This document shows, one piece after another, positions 41,301 to 53,300 of a stretch of 60,000 nt of DNA. How positions within the stretch are numbered: the first letter of the stretch is position 1; each line of letters begins with the position of its first letter. The position numbers and the translations under genes are program-made. This stretch comes from Strigamia acuminata (Eukaryota > Arthropoda > Chilopoda > Geophilomorpha > Linotaeniidae): positions 10,728,001 to 10,788,000 of the forward strand of contig OX442316.1 in the NCBI GenBank assembly GCA_949358305.1. The letters are read 5' to 3'. Under the pieces are notes generated by a model. The model was not told the origin of the DNA. It made no database searches and saw nothing but the letters and a program-made list of their open reading frames with translations.

Positions 41301-44300
41301 GCCTGCTCCTTTTACAACGCCGCTATTTGAGGGAACTACACTGCATTTGCACACTGCATAATGTAAGTTGGTTTGATGAATGGCACTTTAGAACTATGAC
41401 TTTGGCAATATAATTCCAAATTGGAAAACTGGTAGCGGGAAAAGGAAGCCGTATAGCTAATTTGACTTTGTTTCTCGTGTGTATGTATTGAAAGGAAACA
41501 GCTGGAACGTTGCCATGACAACCGACTCCTAATCATGATGGACGACTGGTACTCTCCAGTTCCCTCCCTCATCTATTATCTGCACGCCGATGCTTCACCC
41601 TGTGCGGTGCCCGTGCGCGCACGCTATAGGTTTTCCTTCTTAGATTATGAACGGAGAAAGTTTCAAGGTGGAACATGTGCTTTTATGGTTTAGTAAATGA
41701 CTGAAATTGACCATCCAGATTAATTATTTATACAAATTTTTTCAGATTTTTGTATGGATCTTAGGCTATGATTAATATGTTTTTTGGGGTATACGGTACG
41801 ACTGAAATTCCAATCGTATTAAAGCAATTTTTCGTTTTCGTCAAAATGAATCGTTTTGTATTAAAAAAAGAACATAGTCTGTATTTTTTCTTGGGGATTA
41901 AACAGGTCCATTTGTCTCTGTCAGTGACAGGAAATTGATTTTAAATGTAACTTTATCGAAACGAGATTGAATACTTTAAATGAACTCTCATTAATTTTGT
42001 ATTCAAGCAAGAAAAATAATCAATATCATGTACGTTAAATTTAAATATTTAAGCTGAAATCTCAAAATTTTACCTCATCAAAATGCCTGTTTCCATTTGT
42101 TTCCATCAACGATAGAATGAGAATATATTTGACAGACAGACCCCATTATTATCATGCATACGTAACGTACTGTATAACTTGTTATTTCAACCTACTGTAT
42201 GTTGTGCCAAGAGCGATTTTTATCGCATATATCAATTTACTCAGCATTTCTTTATTCTGCTCATGTGGTGGAAATATACGACATTGATTGTGTGCCATAA
42301 TCAGTTCAACAACATCAAAGGCTCACTTTATCAGGCCTGAATTACACACAAGTGTCTTTGCAACATCAAACGGTAATTAATGTTTAAAATGACCTTCAGC
42401 GACTCGACAGCGTTGGGTTGAGATATGTTTACCGTGCACTAATCATTAGTTTAATTACACTCATATAATTACATATTGAAATTTTCTGTAAGATAATTTG
42501 GGATGGCTTTCTCTCGTAATAAAATTGGTTTTCCTGCGAAGCTTTTATCTTCTCTTCTTCATTACTTAGGACTGTTTGCATTTCTTGGCCTTGCTTTATA
42601 ATTAAATCCTTATATTATAGCTACTCTGAAAAGAGTCTGAAGCTTCGTGGTCTTAGGTTAAAAAATTGTAATTGAATTTATATTATATTAGAAGACGGAA
42701 AGAGTTCATTACTATTTAAATACGAAGTCAAGTAACTAGGAAATATCACCTGTTTTGCGTTTTTGTGAGAGCAATGATTTTATTCGCATTTCTTGCGGAT
42801 TATTTTATATTTTATTGTATTTATAATATATATTTTTTAAACTTTTTATGATTTTGATTGTGGTTTTCAAAGTAGGTCAGAGGTTTATTGCTTTATACAA
42901 AAAATATAGACGAATAAAAGTTTTTAAAAAGTAATTTTGGTATGGTCTGTGATTGTACAATAACATAGGCTTAAAACCATAAAAAAATGATATTTTTGGA
43001 CATTGTAAAAGAAAATTAATTTAATGGATGCTCAGAAGAAAAGTTTATATTTTCTAGAATTCGACTAAGAATACGAAGTGATCCGCAATACAATTTGCCT
43101 AATTTTGCTCGTGAAACCGTATAGCCGTTATGAGTTTTTATTTTTCCATTTGTGTAATCTAATAGGGAAATGCAGAAGCTGTAGATAAAAACAGATGCTA
43201 TCATTAAACTGCTGAGATTGCGGAAATTGTGCGAGTCTACATTTACCTTCGCGCGTGTTTATCTCTCCCATTTTTTTTTTGTTTTGTTTTCTAACTGTTA
43301 GGTTTTATGTTCTCACTCGTTATGATTTTTATTTGCAATTCTTAATAACACCCTTGAGTTTTATTGCTTTATTATTTCCAAAATTTCTTAAGTTCCAAAA
43401 GTTTATCAAACTTTTTTTGCTTATTATTAAAATCGAGGCAAATTTATTGCAGCAAACAATCTGAGCTGTGCCTTAAATTCTGGCATTAAATATTTAAACT
43501 GATGAGTTATTTGGATCCTTTCACGACCTGCATCGGTGAATAATGGTGTAAATGAGGAATTAAGATGGTGATAAATTTTCTACTCTTTGTCTTCGTAAAT
43601 CTTAATGATAGTCAAAGCGATGAATTGGGATTAGTTTGTGAATTAGATATCCGAAGATACAACCACAAATAAATATAAATTCCACTAATTAAAGCAATTA
43701 AACTGTTTATTTATGTAGGGAAGATATTTTGTGTGTATTTTCGCATATTTTGCTTAAAGTTACTGAAATGTTTGTGATGATTATGTCACCTGCTTATTCA
43801 TAAGGACGTGTTTTTGATAAGCTGCTAATGACTTCTTCTTCTTTTCTTTTCTCTCATGATGGATGAGCATTTGTGTCTCTTCTCATCAGCTTAATTAGCC
43901 TCACCATTGAAGGCTATATCACAATAGCTTCTTGCAAGGCCTTCATAAAAAGGGAAGAGGGAAATTGCATGCGAGAGCATAATTCGTAAAGAAAAAGCAA
44001 TTTCTTCACTTGCAAACACACAAAAAATCGCTTACCGTTGGATGAAATTTTGCAATTTTCTTCCCCACTTTTTTTTTTATTCCTGGTTTGCACTTTTATT
44101 TGACGCAATTGGCATTGAAGTATAACTAAATTTCATATATATATTTTTTCTTTTTTCTTTGGCGTGTTCAGGACATTGAGATGGGAAGGAAGGGAAATGT
44201 GTGGTTAACGCTTTCAGTTGATTGGGTGCGGCAAATCTTGAAAAAGTGACGCCCAAGCAGCAGGAGAAGTAATTAAACTTGATGAGAGTGTGGTAATGAA

Positions 44301-47300
44301 GGAAAAGTTATACGACAACTCTTTCGGGCTTCTATTTCGGGTGAATTTTCTGTTTTTTCAAATAGTCAAGGGATGCTCTAAATGAGGAGAGTACTTAAAG
44401 TTGAATAAATAAAATGTTTCTATATTTAAACGAAGTAAAATGTCAAACGACTTAGAATGACGAGGAATATTTAGGTTTTTAGGTTTCACTCACTTTTCTT
44501 ATAAAAGGGTTTATCAGGTTGTTTAAAATTTTATCTTCGTCACGAAATGTCACCGAATACATAAATTCGATCAGTTTTACACAAACAATAGTGGTTACCT
44601 TACTCTCTTCAATTGTGTTTTATTGTTTTAGTTTGATTTTTTTGAATATTTGACATTTTTTTTCTGCTTTTATTAAATTTTTGGTTTCTCGACTTGTTCT
44701 ATTTTTGGTGTTAGTTCGTTTCTCCGTTTTTAAAGATATTGTTTGTTTTTGATATCTTTTGGATGAATGGTTTTAACAGCATGTTTACTAATACATGTAA
44801 CTTTTGTTTTTTATATAAAAAAAATATTTTTTAAACTCCATAACAACACTTTTAAAGTGAGTGCTCACTATATTTTATGCATGAATCATTGCATTTTATA
44901 GTTCTTAGCCACTATGTTGTCAAGCTGTATATGTCAGGACTCAAGAGGTTGCATTTCTAGATTACGTTTTGAATTTTAAAAGCACACCATCACGTAAATA
45001 CACATACAAAAAAGAGAAAAGAAGACAGCAAACGGAAGTAATTGAAATGTTCTTAAAGGAAATTTATTAATAATGCGCAATAGTATTTATATTTTTTAAA
45101 ACAAGAAGAAATATATTAAAAACGTAAATACAGTTCTTGGGAAAAGGAAAATTCGGCACAATTGGATTGTGGATACAGTTTTCATGTACACGAGGCGGTG
45201 CGTCCGTAATGAGATTACAAGGGTGCCAACCACAAGGACGTTGAGGGTCGCGTCAGAGGAGACGATAAAACCAAATGAAATGTTTATCTTCATGTGCAGC
45301 ACCCGCTGCACCAAAATCCATTTGAATAATGAGAAGGGCGCCACCTTTCGGAGGAAAAACAATCTCCTCTCGCACTCCATCAAGCCAAAAGACGGAAAGG
45401 AACTCAACTCTTGAAAGTCTAATAACCACAAGCTCATTGCGAAGTTTACGTCAGGATCATGACAACCTTCGAAAGCGAACTGATCTTTAAATCACACGTT
45501 GATTTTTCAACCGACCAAACGACTCTTATTTACGTGGCACGAAGATTGGTGGCTCCTGACGACACTAAGAATGATGGCATTTAAATGGAATGTCAAATAT
45601 TTTGCAGTAAACTTATCTTATTGTTTGAATTAATGCCAGTGAAGCATTATAGATATAAATCGCGAGCTTTCAGATGGGTTGTGACGGGAGATTGTTTATT
45701 ACAATACAAGAAAGTCTTCCGTTTTTTCTGCGTTATTTATTGCTCTTTATATTTCATATTCAAAATATGTTTTATAAGCATTTCTTTTCTTCCTGCTATT
45801 TTTTGATCAAGTTGATGCTTCAAATTGCACTCATCCGTTTTTATTGAATCAAGTTTATTGTTTATTGCTTTTATACTTGCTCACTCGCTTATTGAATCTA
45901 ATCAGTTTAGGGTGGGGTCAAAGTAAAGATTATTGTGTGAAAAGTTTTAATGCCATTTAATGGATATGATTTAAAGTTTTCGCTTTTTTAGTACTTTGTG
46001 CAAATTCTTGCAATCTCTTAATGGTAAATGCATATACATGTACTGCATTATTAAAGTTTAAAGGATGAAAGATGTAACAGGCAGCGGCAGAAGAAATCGC
46101 ACGAGCAAAAAATCAAATTGCTGCATAATGCGGAAAGGTTTAATGTATTCGTGACCAATAAAGTGAAATAGTATTATACATTAGCAAAATGTTGGTCGGT
46201 GCAGTTGAAAAAGTTGCGATGCAACTTGAAAAGCTTTTGGTCGACCGAGTCGAGGGTAAAGTGGGTGACGCGATTTAGGGGAGCGCGATAATGACGCTAT
46301 TACTGCAAATGGCGGAATGTTGTCCGTATCACGGTTGAGAGGACAGAGGCGAAACAGCAAGGGCCAACGAATTGGAATTCTCAAGCCTAGTGCTACTTGC
46401 TCCATTACCAACAAGTCGCTTGACCTTAATGCAAGAGTTTGATTTGTGTACATAAAAATATTGACTTTAAATAACATCTTCACTTTGTTTAGTGATGTTT
46501 GTGTTTCGCTAGAAAAACAATTACGCTACACTTGGGTCGAATGGAATTTCTTTTCTTTCTTTTTTGTGTCTGAACCTGAACAAAACAAGGTTTATCCTTT
46601 GATCAAATCAAAGAAAACGTCAACTCAGAGAGGCGTGGGTGTGCTGGAGAAGCGTAAAAGGTTTCTCAAGTCGTGTAAATAAACAACGATTCTTTCAAAA
46701 AGGTTTTCATTTTCGTTCCTTTATGAGTACAAACATAAAGTTTCAGTTAGGATTTTTCTGCAGGTATAATATCGTGCGGAAATTATTTTTAGCCATTCAT
46801 GCAACGGTGTGACTTTTAATTTGAGTCGCATGTTGTTTTTTTTTTATTTCTTGGATTAAAAAACTTTCTAATTTGGGAGTTTAATGAGCACGTACTTATT
46901 GAATTTTCAATTTATTTCTAAAATTTTAAGGTGCAATTGAAACTTTTTAAATTTTGCAGAAATTATGGCTTTAAAAATTTAAATAATAAATATTTATGAA
47001 CAGAAATGAACGTTTATGAATTTTTTTTAACCTCAAAAAAAGAGGAGAAAGAAAGTAGTCTTATCATAATTTGTCCTCCACGACATTGATGTCAAACTTT
47101 ATTCTTCGCACATGCCCTCGCGATGCTTAATTAAGAAACCCTTTGGGACTTGTGTAGTGTTGCTTACTACAAGCAGAATGACGTTGGTGCCAATCGTGAA
47201 GATACTTTTGTTGGCCTTTCACCTGTTTACCACCGCTTTTTCATTAAGCAACACCTTTTCTCAATGTTTTTCTTCACACCTTGCACGCACTTTGTTAATT

Positions 47301-49594
47301 CAGCGTGCAAAATTCTCTGGCGAATACCTCACATTTTGGGACAAAAACTTGAGATTAAAATGAATTAGGAACAACGGCGTTGCAGAAAATTAAATTAAAA
47401 ATCTCGAGTTTCGGTTTCACGTTTCTGGGGAGAAAAAAAATATATTTTTCACGCTTTTTTTCTTTAAAATCGATACAACTTTTGTTTACACGTTTCAACA
47501 ACAACACATTTTGTTTTCTATTCACTGGTTAATTGAGCTGTGGGCGAAAAACAATATAAACCAGATAACAATTTTTATTAAATAAAAGAAAATTGTCCCA
47601 TTATAATAAAAAAAAATTGAAAAAAAAAAATTGAAAAAAATGTAACCACTTTTTTTTTAAAAAAAAGTGCAACCACCTTTAGTAAAAAATAAAACAAATT
47701 TAAAAAAAAGACATGAATTTGAGGATATTTTTTACTGAATGTTTTATGTTAATTATACTTGCAGGGTCACCAGCATATGACACAGTTCGTCCTCTGGCTT
47801 ATCAAGATGTGCGGATCTTTTTGCTATGTTTTCAAATCAACCAACCAGACTCTTTGGCCAATACACTCAACAAGGTAAGGATTAGCCACGGCAATGCGTC
47901 GATCGAAATGAGTCGCGCTGAATGAATCATTATCGGGAATCGTTTAGATTGGGCAAAAAAAACGAAGTTTAATTATACTAGCAGTGGTTAATTACAGCCA
48001 ATATCGAACGAGGCATCGCAGTCATGTCCACCGGATGCCACCCTTAATCCAAATCACGGGGACAGCGCTTTCAGGTGGAAATCGAACGCCGCTCCACTTG
48101 GTTCTGATTTATTAGACACGAGCTCAGCATTTCTAAAACCTAAAGTGCGTTCTACAAATTATGAATCTTTTTACAAAGGCCAGTTAGAAAGTGGCAATTC
48201 AATTGGGAACTATTAGTTAAAGTTTAATTGAATATGAATGCCAGGTTTTTCTCTGCATGCAGCGTTGGAAACTCTCAGAACGCCAGTAAAAAAGCGGAGG
48301 AGAGTTTTTTTTCCTTTTCTTAGCACACACACTTTACGATTCTGGCTTCAGCATGGGATTTGCAGTGAAGATGCTGTACCACGGAGCATTTTGTCTTATT
48401 CTTCACATTCACATCTGGGGTCCTGGGATTGGCTGCTAAGGAGAGAAGCAGGCGCTTTTCTTAGCTCTGTGCAATTGATGGAACTAATGTGGTGTTTAAA
48501 CCGCTCGTGTCTGAATAAAATAGAGAAATTTAACAAGGAAATTGGGCAGAACAAAAGAAATTCAAAGATGAAACACGACTAGCTCGTCAGTGCCTCATTT
48601 ACCCAATGGGTAATTGGGTACTAAAAATAGTAGCACATTTAAGCTTCGTTTGGCTTTTTTCCCCTCCAAATTTACGTGCGGATATAATGTTTAAAAAGGC
48701 TGTTTAGGAGGAAATTGGACAATTGCTTTGTTTTACGTTAGAACCGCACGAGTCTTTAATTTATCTAGTTATGCAACTTCAAGGTAAAAATTCAATTTGA
48801 CTAGTTTTTTTTTTTTAAAAACTACTTTTAGCAGAATGTAAAATTTTAACTATATCCAGTTTTATGTCCCATTGAAAATTTTAGTCATCAAGTTGTGGGT
48901 TACAACACAGCATTATTTGAATGATTCCCAAAGAGAAACGGCGTATTGTTTACTGGCGCGTAGTTGATATGCATTGAAATTGCAAAAGAGCCAATGTGCA
49001 TCCACAAATCAAAGCAATTTGAATTGCGTTTCCACAATTGCTCATCGTACGCCATCGTGAATGTAGAAATAGCAGTCGTGTAAGAGTCATGAATTCGTTG
49101 TATATTTTAAATGTGCAGTGGTATCCTGAAGTGCGGCAACACGGGCCTAATGTACCGGTAATTCTGTGTGGATGTCAAAGTGACACCAGACAAGATGGTG
49201 ACTCGGTGTCGAATCACTCGAAAAGCAAAGAGGGAGTCGTCAGCTCGGAGAAAGTAAGTTTATTTCGATTTAAATATTCGAAAAATGTTGTTTTTAATCT
49301 TTTCCCTTCATGTTGTGATATATTTTGTAGGCTCTCGAGACTTCCCGGCAAATCAGTGCCGCTACTTACGTGGAGACGTCGTCTAAATTCTCGAGCAAAA
49401 CTGCTCGCGAAGCATTTGAAGTGGCTGCTTTAGCTGCATTGGGCCGTCTCAACAAAAATCATGCACTTATACAACGTGATCGGTCGTACGATCGTACTTT
49501 GGAGCGATCTCCATTCGAGCGCGCTCGGTATAAAAGTCGCTTAGATCTTAAGGCTGAATTACGCGACCGCACCAAAAGTTGCTCCATCATGTGA
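20200..49594 (+). CDS. Rnd-like atypical Rho GTPase, right copy (complete, 5 exons)
   Basis: Complete atypical Rho GTPase of 236 residues. Exons are 20200-20313, 34534-34621, 47765-47874, 49119-49253 and 49331-49594 (711 bases, phases 0,1,0,0). The P-loop is GDAKCGKS (18-25). Switch I YIPTGFERY (40-48) retains Thr43. Switch II WDTSGS (64-69) replaces the catalytic Gln with Ser, the GTPase-dead signature of Rnd proteins. G4 is GCQSD (122-126), with Lys changed to Gln; G5 is ETSS (164-167). The C-terminus is basic and ends RTKSCSIM, a CAAX box with terminal Met, which favours farnesylation as in vertebrate Rnd1/Rnd3. Length is normal for the family. Predicted to be constitutively GTP-bound at membranes, acting on RhoA/actin pathways. 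The divergence from vertebrate Rnd in the G4 motif is unusual. Introns 1 and 2 are each over 13 kb. Confidence 0.93.
28396..28409. repeat. (GA)n run, GAGA-factor type
   Basis: A run of AG dinucleotides is followed by GTGTGTG and further GAGAG. In insects GAGAG binds GAGA factor (Trl). Here it may be a simple repeat or an intronic regulatory element. Confidence 0.5.
28708..28726. repeat. (AT)n microsatellite
   Basis: An uninterrupted run of alternating TA dinucleotides in intron 1 of the right Rnd-like gene. Simple repeat with no further content. Confidence 0.8.
33625..33638. promoter_or_regulatory. RFX X-box-like motif
   Basis: GTTACCATGACAAT fits the degenerate X-box with one deviation at the last base. 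It lies 0.9 kb upstream of exon 2 of the right Rnd-like gene. Confidence 0.35.
34534..34621 (+). CDS. Exon 2 of right Rnd-like gene (switch I to switch II)
   Basis: 88 bases with acceptor TTTCAG and donor GTAAGA. It encodes VYIPTGFERYTATYD through VWDTS plus one base of the following Gly codon (phase 1). Confidence 0.93.
35908..35933. repeat. 26-base perfect palindrome
   Basis: Arms TAATTAACTTAC and its exact complement flank TC. Composition and size resemble the palindrome at 10787, again rich in TAATTA-type cores. Confidence 0.6.
37147..37481. mobile_element. hAT-like non-autonomous element (MITE), 335 bp
   Basis: The left end is CAGGGGTCGGCAAG, a very common terminus of animal hAT transposons. 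The right end, read inward, is CAGCGGTCGAAACT. Both ends are flanked by the identical 8-base direct repeat GAATAAAC (37139-37146 and 37482-37489), the target-site duplication length expected for hAT. The interior is A/C-rich low-complexity sequence with no transposase, so the copy depended on an autonomous relative. It is inserted in intron 2 of the right Rnd-like gene. Confidence 0.85.
39339..39517. promoter_or_regulatory. YY1/Pho motif cluster next to a CTCF-like site
   Basis: Four YY1/Pho cores occur within 161 bases: AAGATGGC at 39339, CAAGATGGCGAC at 39414, GCCATTTTAA at 39459 and GCCATTTTGA at 39490. The last is followed immediately by GCAGCAGGGGGCTCC (39503-39517), which fits 13 of 15 positions of the vertebrate CTCF core as I recall it. 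It is a candidate looping or Polycomb-type element. The motifs are seen directly; the function is inferred. Confidence 0.4.
39823..39850. repeat. (CTTT)n microsatellite
   Basis: Five or more tandem CTTT units followed by a short T run. Simple repeat only. Confidence 0.85.
41509..41522. promoter_or_regulatory. RFX X-box
   Basis: GTTGCCATGACAAC is one base away from the perfect palindrome GTTGCCATGGCAAC and fully within the accepted degenerate X-box. A GC-rich patch with the alternating palindrome CGTGCGCGCACG follows at 41612-41623. The pair may mark an intronic enhancer or alternative promoter of the right Rnd-like gene. Confidence 0.5.
47647..47669. repeat. Homopolymeric palindrome beside exon 3
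   Basis: CAC, nine T, eight A, GTG form a near-perfect palindrome about 95 bases upstream of the exon 3 acceptor, within a longer A/T low-complexity tract starting near 47570. Confidence 0.6.
47765..47874 (+). CDS. Exon 3 of right Rnd-like gene
   Basis: 110 bases with acceptor CTTGCAG and donor GTAAGG. It encodes GSPAYDTVRPLAYQD through NTLNK, beginning with the split Gly of switch II. Confidence 0.93.
47875..49118. other. Intron 3 of right Rnd-like gene
   Basis: 1.24 kb and non-coding. The open frame at 48238-48582 has no recognisable content and is not supported. Nothing else seen. Confidence 0.7.
49119..49253 (+). CDS. Exon 4 of right Rnd-like gene (G4 motif)
   Basis: 135 bases with acceptor TGTGCAG and donor GTAAGT. 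It encodes WYPEVRQHGPNVPVIL, the altered G4 motif GCQSD and a Ser/Lys-rich Rho-insert equivalent ending SSEK. Confidence 0.93.
49331..49594 (+). CDS. Exon 5 of right Rnd-like gene (G5, basic tail, CAAX)
   Basis: 264 bases including the TGA stop, with acceptor TTTTGTAG. It encodes the G5-like ETSS motif, the alpha-5 helix, an Arg-rich extension and the terminal CSIM. The upstream intron is only 77 bases, in contrast to the other introns of this gene. Confidence 0.93.
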   Translation, partial: ALETSRQISAATYVETSSKFSSKTAREAFEVAALAALGRLNKNHALIQRDRSYDRTLERSPFERARYKSRLDLKAELRDRTKSCSIM

Positions 49595-50010
49595 AAGCTG
49601 TTAAAACTCTTGATTGAGCAACACGGAAAAAGATTTTTTTTTAAAAAGGGAGAAAGGAATTAAATGTAATAGCTTAAAAGGAGAAAGTGTTGTTGTGTTC
49701 TAATGTATACGAACAGACTCGTGAAATTTTTATTCACTTTTTAAAATTCCTTCTCTGAGGAAATGTTGTTGGTCGTAGTCGGCCATTTCACTCACTACAC
49801 TTGTCTGCTAATTAAAAAACTTAATGGATCACGTCGGAGAACACTTGTTCGATCTTTTAAGGACAATTTTAGATTTTTCTCTTCAATTTTGAAACTCACT
49901 CTAATCGGTACATTAAAATTTAAAATGTGTATATTTTTTATTTGCTACTTATATGGTATTTGTGTTGACAAACCGAGTTAGGTTTTGTTTTTTAATAGTA
50001 AGTAGAAAGA

Positions 50011-50016
50011 AATAAA
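50011..50016 (+). terminator. Polyadenylation signal of right Rnd-like gene
   Basis: Canonical AATAAA 417 bases after the stop codon, the first clear one downstream on this strand. Confidence 0.55.
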
Positions 50017-50226
50017 ATATACGGTTAACAATTGCTTAAATATTTCTCTCCATTTCTTTTTTTTTAGTTGGAAATTAGTAAATTCTCGGCAGTAAATCGA
50101 AATCGAGGATCGTGCGCCGCCCCTCGTTGAATTTCGCAAATAGTTAAAGGATGCAGCGTCACCATCTGTCGTCGAACCTATCAAATTATTAAAACCGAAA
50201 TTGTGTAAAACTTCCTAAAGACGGTA

Positions 50227-50232
50227 TTTAAT
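50227..50232 (-). terminator. Candidate polyadenylation signal of SLC15-like gene
   Basis: The variant ATTAAA on the minus strand lies about 165 bases past the stop, with an overlapping second copy beside it. No canonical AATAAA was seen nearer. Confidence 0.35.
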
Positions 50233-50394
50233 TTAATTTAACTTTACTTTTACCAATGGTTAATTATGGCATGGACTTTCGCCTGTCCTTATCTTTTTCC
50301 TTTCGAGCCGTAAGATCATGCACTGCGTGAATGTCGCTAACAACGAGTGAGTACAAATTGCAATCCTTCAAGTCAGAATTCATTTAAAGTCACA

Positions 50395-53300
50395 TTACTC
50401 GTTCAAATCCTGTTTGGTCTTGTAACTGGCTGAACAAACAGCAAACAGTATGATTACAACAAAAAGAAAAATGGCAAACATCATGTGGTAAACGACCTGC
50501 AAAAAAAGTGTGATATTTGGTTAGAACATAAATATTTTTTCACATTACCATAGACGAGGGATCAACTAATTGAATCAGCGCTTTGAGAGCATAATTCCAA
50601 ACACTTGCTGTAAAGTGGTACATGAAACAAATACTTAACATCATACAACTTGTGCCTACAATAGCCTAATAAGAAAAGCTCATAAAAGCGCCTTCCTTTA
50701 CTTCTGTGCAAGTAGATCCTACCTCCCTGTAAACAAAATCGATCATCGATACGTACATGAAAATTTCACTACAAGCAAGAAAAGTGTATTGAGGAATTTG
50801 GTACAATATACTCATAGTTCTGACTGTTTTGGCAAAAGAAGTTATTTCAATCTGGAAAACAAAAAATTAATACTTTCAATCGCTTTTTTTGGGGGATTAG
50901 CATTCAATTAAAGTATAATATTTACTGTATCGTTTATCCACCAATTATTAATGATAATATTATACTCATAATGAGGTTGAAACAAAACTTGATTTAAGGC
51001 ACAACTCTTATTCTTTTTTTGTACAGCACACACGACGTAACTTCCAAAGAAAAAGCGTTAAGTTGAGAAATAATTACAACTGTGTGTACGTTTTCGATTA
51101 TGCAAAAGCAAATTAATACTCACACATGAAATGTATTTTGGATGTGTGAGTTTTATATTTACTTGTGATTACACAACTAGTTTTAAATCCTACTTGGCAT
51201 CCCACTTCACTGATTTATGTTCAGTAATTCCAAACTCATTTACTGTATCGAAAGAGTATTCCCGGTTTCGTTGTTTATCACTGAAAACAATTTTCTCAGC
51301 TTTGATCCCTTCCGAATCGTACGAATAAAGAAGTCTGATGTACACTTTGCCTTGTTTCTCTGTAAACCAATTATACTTTTCCACAGCATGTTTGTAGGCG
51401 ATCGAGTTAGTGCGATTTCCATCACTGTCAAACGAGAAAATCAAAGCGTAAGATGAACCTCCGGCCGGAGACCAACTTATATTTTGTCGTCGAGCTAGAT
51501 CCTGGCAGGGTTTCTCATCCTTCACACGAACTTGTGTCAATCCAGCATTTTCTGCTTGAACCTGCAACTCTTCGTGTTGCTTTAATAAGGCATGGTGATG
51601 ATTCGTTTAATTTTATGTTGTAGAATTTAATTTTACATCGTACTTACGTACCCCGTTTGGTTTTATATCTATGAGTTTCTGATTTGTGAAGGTGAGGCTT
51701 AATTTACACGGTAAAGGGTTGTAAATGTAAAGATTTGTCCCATCGGATAAAGGCTTGGATGGACGACTAGTCTCGATGAAGATTTGTAGAAGGCCACTCG
51801 TCACGAAGGCAGCAGATGCGAGGAAACCGGCAAATACCATTCTTCGTATGTGACTATGAGATTAAACAAAACGAAAAACGTTCTGTAGGTTTATTTTTTT
51901 TTAACTTAAATTTGTTATTTCAGATTTCAGATGTTATAAACCTGTTCAAGGCTGTGTTTTGTTGGAAATTTGGAAAAACTACAAATGCAAAGACTGGAGT
52001 GAGTAATGCAGGAATGAGTGCTGACAGTGGCATCATATCTCGTGGATGAACCAGTACCTGATGTTTTAACAACAATTTTATTACGTGGCAATAGTGAAAT
52101 ACTTGAGATTGTTATTTACACCGGCTACAACTGGATTCATTTCTTCTCCTTGAAGTAACCACAAGTAATTTAGGATACTATAAAGAGCACTGAATGCTGG
52201 GATGGTGAGTAATAATAATATAAGGTAAAACTGTCTGCCAACATGAGCTATGAAATCTTGATTGTATTTATCCTTTGAACGATTTAGCCAATGGTGATGG
52301 TATTCACCACATGTTAATTTTTTGTACAGAGCATACTAAAAATAAATCATAAGTGGCGAGTAGAATTGTTATACCTAGGTTATACTAATAGTAATAGTAA
52401 CAAACGTACTATTATACAGTGCCAAAACTTGAAATTAGCATAGCTGTTTTTACAACGAACTTGCCTTCGAATTACCATCAAGATAAATACTGAAAAGATT
52501 AGTGATTTAGATAAGAAAAGAAAAAAATAATTTTTCAGTTAATGCAGTTAACCATTAGACAAAATGACTGATCCCATTAATGAACTGTAAAAATACAAAA
52601 CTGACTTGTCGTTAGGTTCTGAAATGAAGTGGAAATTAATAAATGCAAATGCGAACGAATCATTGATGAGGTTTTGCTTACTGTAGGTGTATGGAAATAA
52701 GCAGCCTTGAGCAAAGTCGCCCATACAATAAGCGAATAAGGTTAAAAAGAAAAATAGTTCTTTTGTCTAATGCGTGGAATTATTTTCAATTATTGAATAT
52801 GGTATTCTTAATTGTGTTTTTATTACATCGCTTTGAAATTGATCTGCACCAAATGATATCATAATTGGCATTCTTGCTTTTCCAAATACATAAAGATTAG
52901 AGCCCATGGAATATAAAGAACTTGCAAAAATAAATTGTTATAATAGTAATTACACTGAAATTGTTAACAGTAGACTTACCCGAATGTTATAAATGGATAC
53001 CGGTATCTTGATAAGAAAATGAAAATTACTCCAATAGTTTGAGGAATGGCCAGGATAAAAATCATACTAGAATAAATTATTAATAAAACTAATAAAATTA
53101 AACAATACTTTATCCATTAATTCCGTAAACGGACCATAGTTTACTGAAGTAAACATCTGTCAAAAAGGCCATGACTAACATAGTAAATTCCCCATAAAAC
53201 GTTGACAGTAACTGATAATCGTCGTAATGTGTTATGTGGTTGCGAATAATTTCTTCATAAACTATGTGATTAAAGTCTTTCGATATGCAAGAATAGAAAA

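Larger units (their letters stand above)
34622..47764. other. Intron 2 of right Rnd-like gene (13.1 kb)
   Basis: Non-coding. It contains the hAT-like element (37147-37481), a YY1/CTCF-like cluster (39339-39517), a CTTT microsatellite (39823-39850), a perfect-looking RFX X-box (41509) and a 26-base palindrome (35908). No nested gene recognised. Confidence 0.7.
49595..50394. other. Convergent 3' ends of Rnd-like and SLC15-like genes
   Basis: About 800 bases between two facing stop codons. It holds the probable 3' UTR of the right Rnd-like gene with AATAAA at 50011-50016, and on the other strand the 3' UTR of the transporter-like gene with a candidate ATTAAA at 50227-50232. The two transcripts may nearly abut or overlap. 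Confidence 0.6.

Noticed and set aside
50405-50412. GTTCAAATCC resembling a tRNA B-box
   Set aside because: It lies within the last coding exon of the SLC15-like gene and has no matching A-box or cloverleaf.
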